NCBI RefSeq assembly: GCF_022771645.1
Contig: NZ_JALFCU010000098.1
Span: forward strand, 1 to 35,143
Direction of reading: 5' to 3'
Length of the DNA: 35,143 nucleotides
DNA from: Selenomonas sp.
GTDB taxonomy: Bacteria; Bacillota; Negativicutes; Selenomonadales; Selenomonadaceae
A program made the position numbers and the translations under genes. Numbering within the stretch: the first letter of the stretch is position 1; the number at the start of each line of letters is the position of its first letter. Of this stretch, positions 33,575 to 35,143 are shown piece after piece. The notes under the pieces were generated by a model. It was not told the origin of the DNA, did no database searches, and saw only the letters and a program-made list of their open reading frames with translations.

Positions 33575-35002
33575 TCATGCCTCCGAATCGGACGCGAGGA
33601 CGGCGAGCGCGGCAGCTTCGCCTTGCTCGATGAAACATTCGACGGCACGGCGGGCGGTGGCGAGGAGGTTGTTCGCTGCCACGCGATCCGCATGCGCACG
33701 TTGCAGCAAGGTCTGAATCTGCGCCTGCTCTTCGCGCCCGAGCAGCGGAATCTCGACGTTCCGGATGTCATCCATGAGCCAATGCTGGATGATGGAGCCG
33801 CCCGCCGCTTGCTCAGCCTGCATCTTCACGACAGAGGAGTTCAGCACGAGCGTGAGGTAGTCGGGATTGCAAGCATCATCGACGAGTGTCAAATGGAGAA
33901 GCGCGGAAGACGTGATGCCGTCGAGGTCTTCTTCTACCTTGCACGCGATGCCGATGCTGCCGTCTTTCGAGAGCAGGATCGTGTCTTTCTTCGGACGGAG
34001 TGCCGTTGCGTAGTCGCGCGGCGACAGATGCACGGACGGCGTACCGAGCCAGAACGGCGAGAGGTCGGCCACGCGATAGAACGGAATGCCGTCCGCTTGG
34101 TATTCGGACGAGCCCGGCTCGATGGATTTTTGGATGGTCACAAGCTCGCCGAGGCTCTTCACGGGATGGCGATGCAAGATGGATTTCAGGTCGTCATACT
34201 TCGGCTGGTAATATTCCGCGTCGAACCTGTTCGCTGAAAAAATTTCCTGCATGGAGCGAATGGATATTTGACGATGCGACGGATGATATTCGTTGAATCT
34301 GAGTGCTTCCCGCAGTATGTGTTCTGCTTTAACGAATGTATTCTTGGCATCAGACAACAAATCATATGCTGCGGACACCGTTTTATCCACCATTTTTTCC
34401 AACCAGCTGCCAGGCAGAACAATCATATCCTTGCCAATCTCTTGGCAGTTCAGATTCACTTGCTCCATCTGTCGCGCCAAGTATTCTAAGTACATGCGAC
34501 CATATTTGCAATTCATATAGGTCACCAGATACTCTGGAGAGATTTTTTCTCGGTCTGCACGAATCAATGCGATATTTTGATTGATAGTCGCCGGCAAAAG
34601 TTCTGGACGTACGAGAGCACATCGAGCAATCACATCATAGGTCGCTCCAATGATAGTGACAATAATATCACCTTCTTGTAGATGAACACGACGCAATGTA
34701 TCGTATCCTTTTTTTGTCAGCGTATGCGAATACGGGCCTTTGATCTCATTGATTCTCAGATTATCCGTCTTGATAAAACGATACGTTCCATCATAATAAC
34801 TTGCAACTTTCATTGATGGCGTATGTCCTGTCCTGATATCGCTTGCTACGAGATTTTCTAAATGTTCGCATGTCCTAACTGAAAGTTTTTCCAACAAGTC
34901 CACGTATTTTTTCTGGAAATGTTCTGCTTCAATCCGAAGTTCAGGAAGGAGGTTTACCAAAGGAACAATTCTTATTTCCAGCCTCTCCAACCATGATTTC
35001 AT
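33575..35002 (-). CDS. hsdS: Type I restriction-modification specificity subunit HsdS
   Basis: 475 residues, normal for a two-domain HsdS. Each half has a target-recognition domain followed by a helical spacer. TRD1 spans about 40-200 (YDGTYRFIKTDNLRI, GDIIVTIIGATYDVIARCAL, INQNIALIRADREKISPEYL). TRD2 spans about 270-430 (VKSLGELVTIQKSIEPGSSE, IPFYRVADLSPFWLG, ILLSKDGSIGIACKV). Spacer helices follow, ending in the QIQTLLQRAHADRVAANNLL segment. The first half (34.2-35.0 kb) is clearly AT-richer than the second. ATG at 35002; GTG at 35005 is an alternative; no good ribosome-binding site, so translation may be coupled to the upstream gene 23 bases away. Confidence 0.87.
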   Translation of the reverse strand: MKSWLERLEIRIVPLVNLLPELRIEAEHFQKKYVDLLEKLSVRTCEHLENLVASDIRTGHTPSMKVASYYDGTYRFIKTDNLRINEIKGPYSHTLTKKGYDTLRRVHLQEGDIIVTIIGATYDVIARCALVRPELLPATINQNIALIRADREKISPEYLVTYMNCKYGRMYLEYLARQMEQVNLNCQEIGKDMIVLPGSWLEKMVDKTVSAAYDLLSDAKNTFVKAEHILREALRFNEYHPSHRQISIRSMQEIFSANRFDAEYYQPKYDDLKSILHRHPVKSLGELVTIQKSIEPGSSEYQADGIPFYRVADLSPFWLGTPSVHLSPRDYATALRPKKDTILLSKDGSIGIACKVEEDLDGITSSALLHLTLVDDACNPDYLTLVLNSSVVKMQAEQAAGGSIIQHWLMDDIRNVEIPLLGREEQAQIQTLLQRAHADRVAANNLLATARRAVECFIEQGEAAALAVLASDSEA

Positions 35003-35025
35003 CACATCATCATCGGAGAGGCCGC

Positions 35026-35143
35026 TCAGAAAGGGGGCTCGTTCTCCGGGTGGAGGATGGCGTGGAGCTCTTTTTCCGTCGGGGCGAAGCTGAGGTGCTG
35101 GTCGTAGGCGAATTTCGCGAAGGCTTCGGCGATGCCGTTCTGG
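35026..35143 (-). CDS. 3' end of a probable hsdM (partial)
   Basis: The last 38 codons of a gene running off the window, ending QHLSFAPTEKELHAILHPEN then EPPF and TGA. It lies directly upstream of hsdS on the same strand, where a type I DNA methyltransferase subunit would be. The fragment is too short to prove the family, so the call rests on position. Confidence 0.5.
   Translation of the reverse strand, partial: QNGIAEAFAKFAYDQHLSFAPTEKELHAILHPENEPPF

Overview
The window most likely comes from a GC-rich, diderm (LPS-bearing) Firmicute of the Negativicutes, of Selenomonas or Mitsuokella type. This is inferred from gene content. Gram-negative envelope traits (an outer-membrane secretin, a phosphoethanolamine transferase, a GmhA-like heptose isomerase) occur beside strong GGAGG ribosome-binding sites, TTGACA/TATAAT promoters, and anaerobic functions ([FeFe]-hydrogenase, malic enzyme). 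No rRNA, tRNA or CRISPR array was seen.

Region 1 (28-590) is an orphan or damaged HicAB module: an intact hicB behind a 29-codon HicA-like remnant, with an intact promoter and operator. Region 2 (595-12352, all minus strand) is a nearly complete Tad/Flp pilus locus. In transcription order it runs cpaB, cpaC, a second cpaE-like ATPase, cpaE/tadZ, tadB, flp, flp, tadE, cpaF, tadC, a DUF192 gene and tadG. A new promoter drives the two pilin genes and a strong terminator-like hairpin follows them, so pilins can be made in excess over the machine. The prepilin peptidase and TadD are not in the window. Members of a dispersed palindromic repeat family sit inside the locus.

Region 3 (12.4-24.4 kb) concerns the envelope and surface glycans: a phosphoethanolamine transferase, an AAA/DUF4143 ATPase, a GT-C-like membrane protein, a UDP-galactopyranose-mutase-like FAD enzyme, a 1000-residue protein joining an acyltransferase-3 membrane domain, a CapA-like phosphoesterase domain and an SGNH esterase domain, a relic of a TadG-like protein, a GT8 glycosyltransferase and a LicD-type transferase. 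The three-domain protein is the most unusual object in the window.

Region 4 (24.5-30.3 kb) is fermentative metabolism: malic enzyme, a Uma2-family nuclease, and a trimeric NADH-linked [FeFe]-hydrogenase (hydC-hydB-hydA) whose HydB lacks the usual extra ferredoxin domain. Region 5 (30.3-33.5 kb) holds a HigA antitoxin relic, two small unknown genes, an exported protein resembling the N-terminal half of Tim44-like proteins, two repeat elements, and gmhA. Region 6 (33.6 kb to the end) is the end of a probable type I restriction-modification locus, with an hsdS of mosaic base composition and the 3' end of a probable hsdM.
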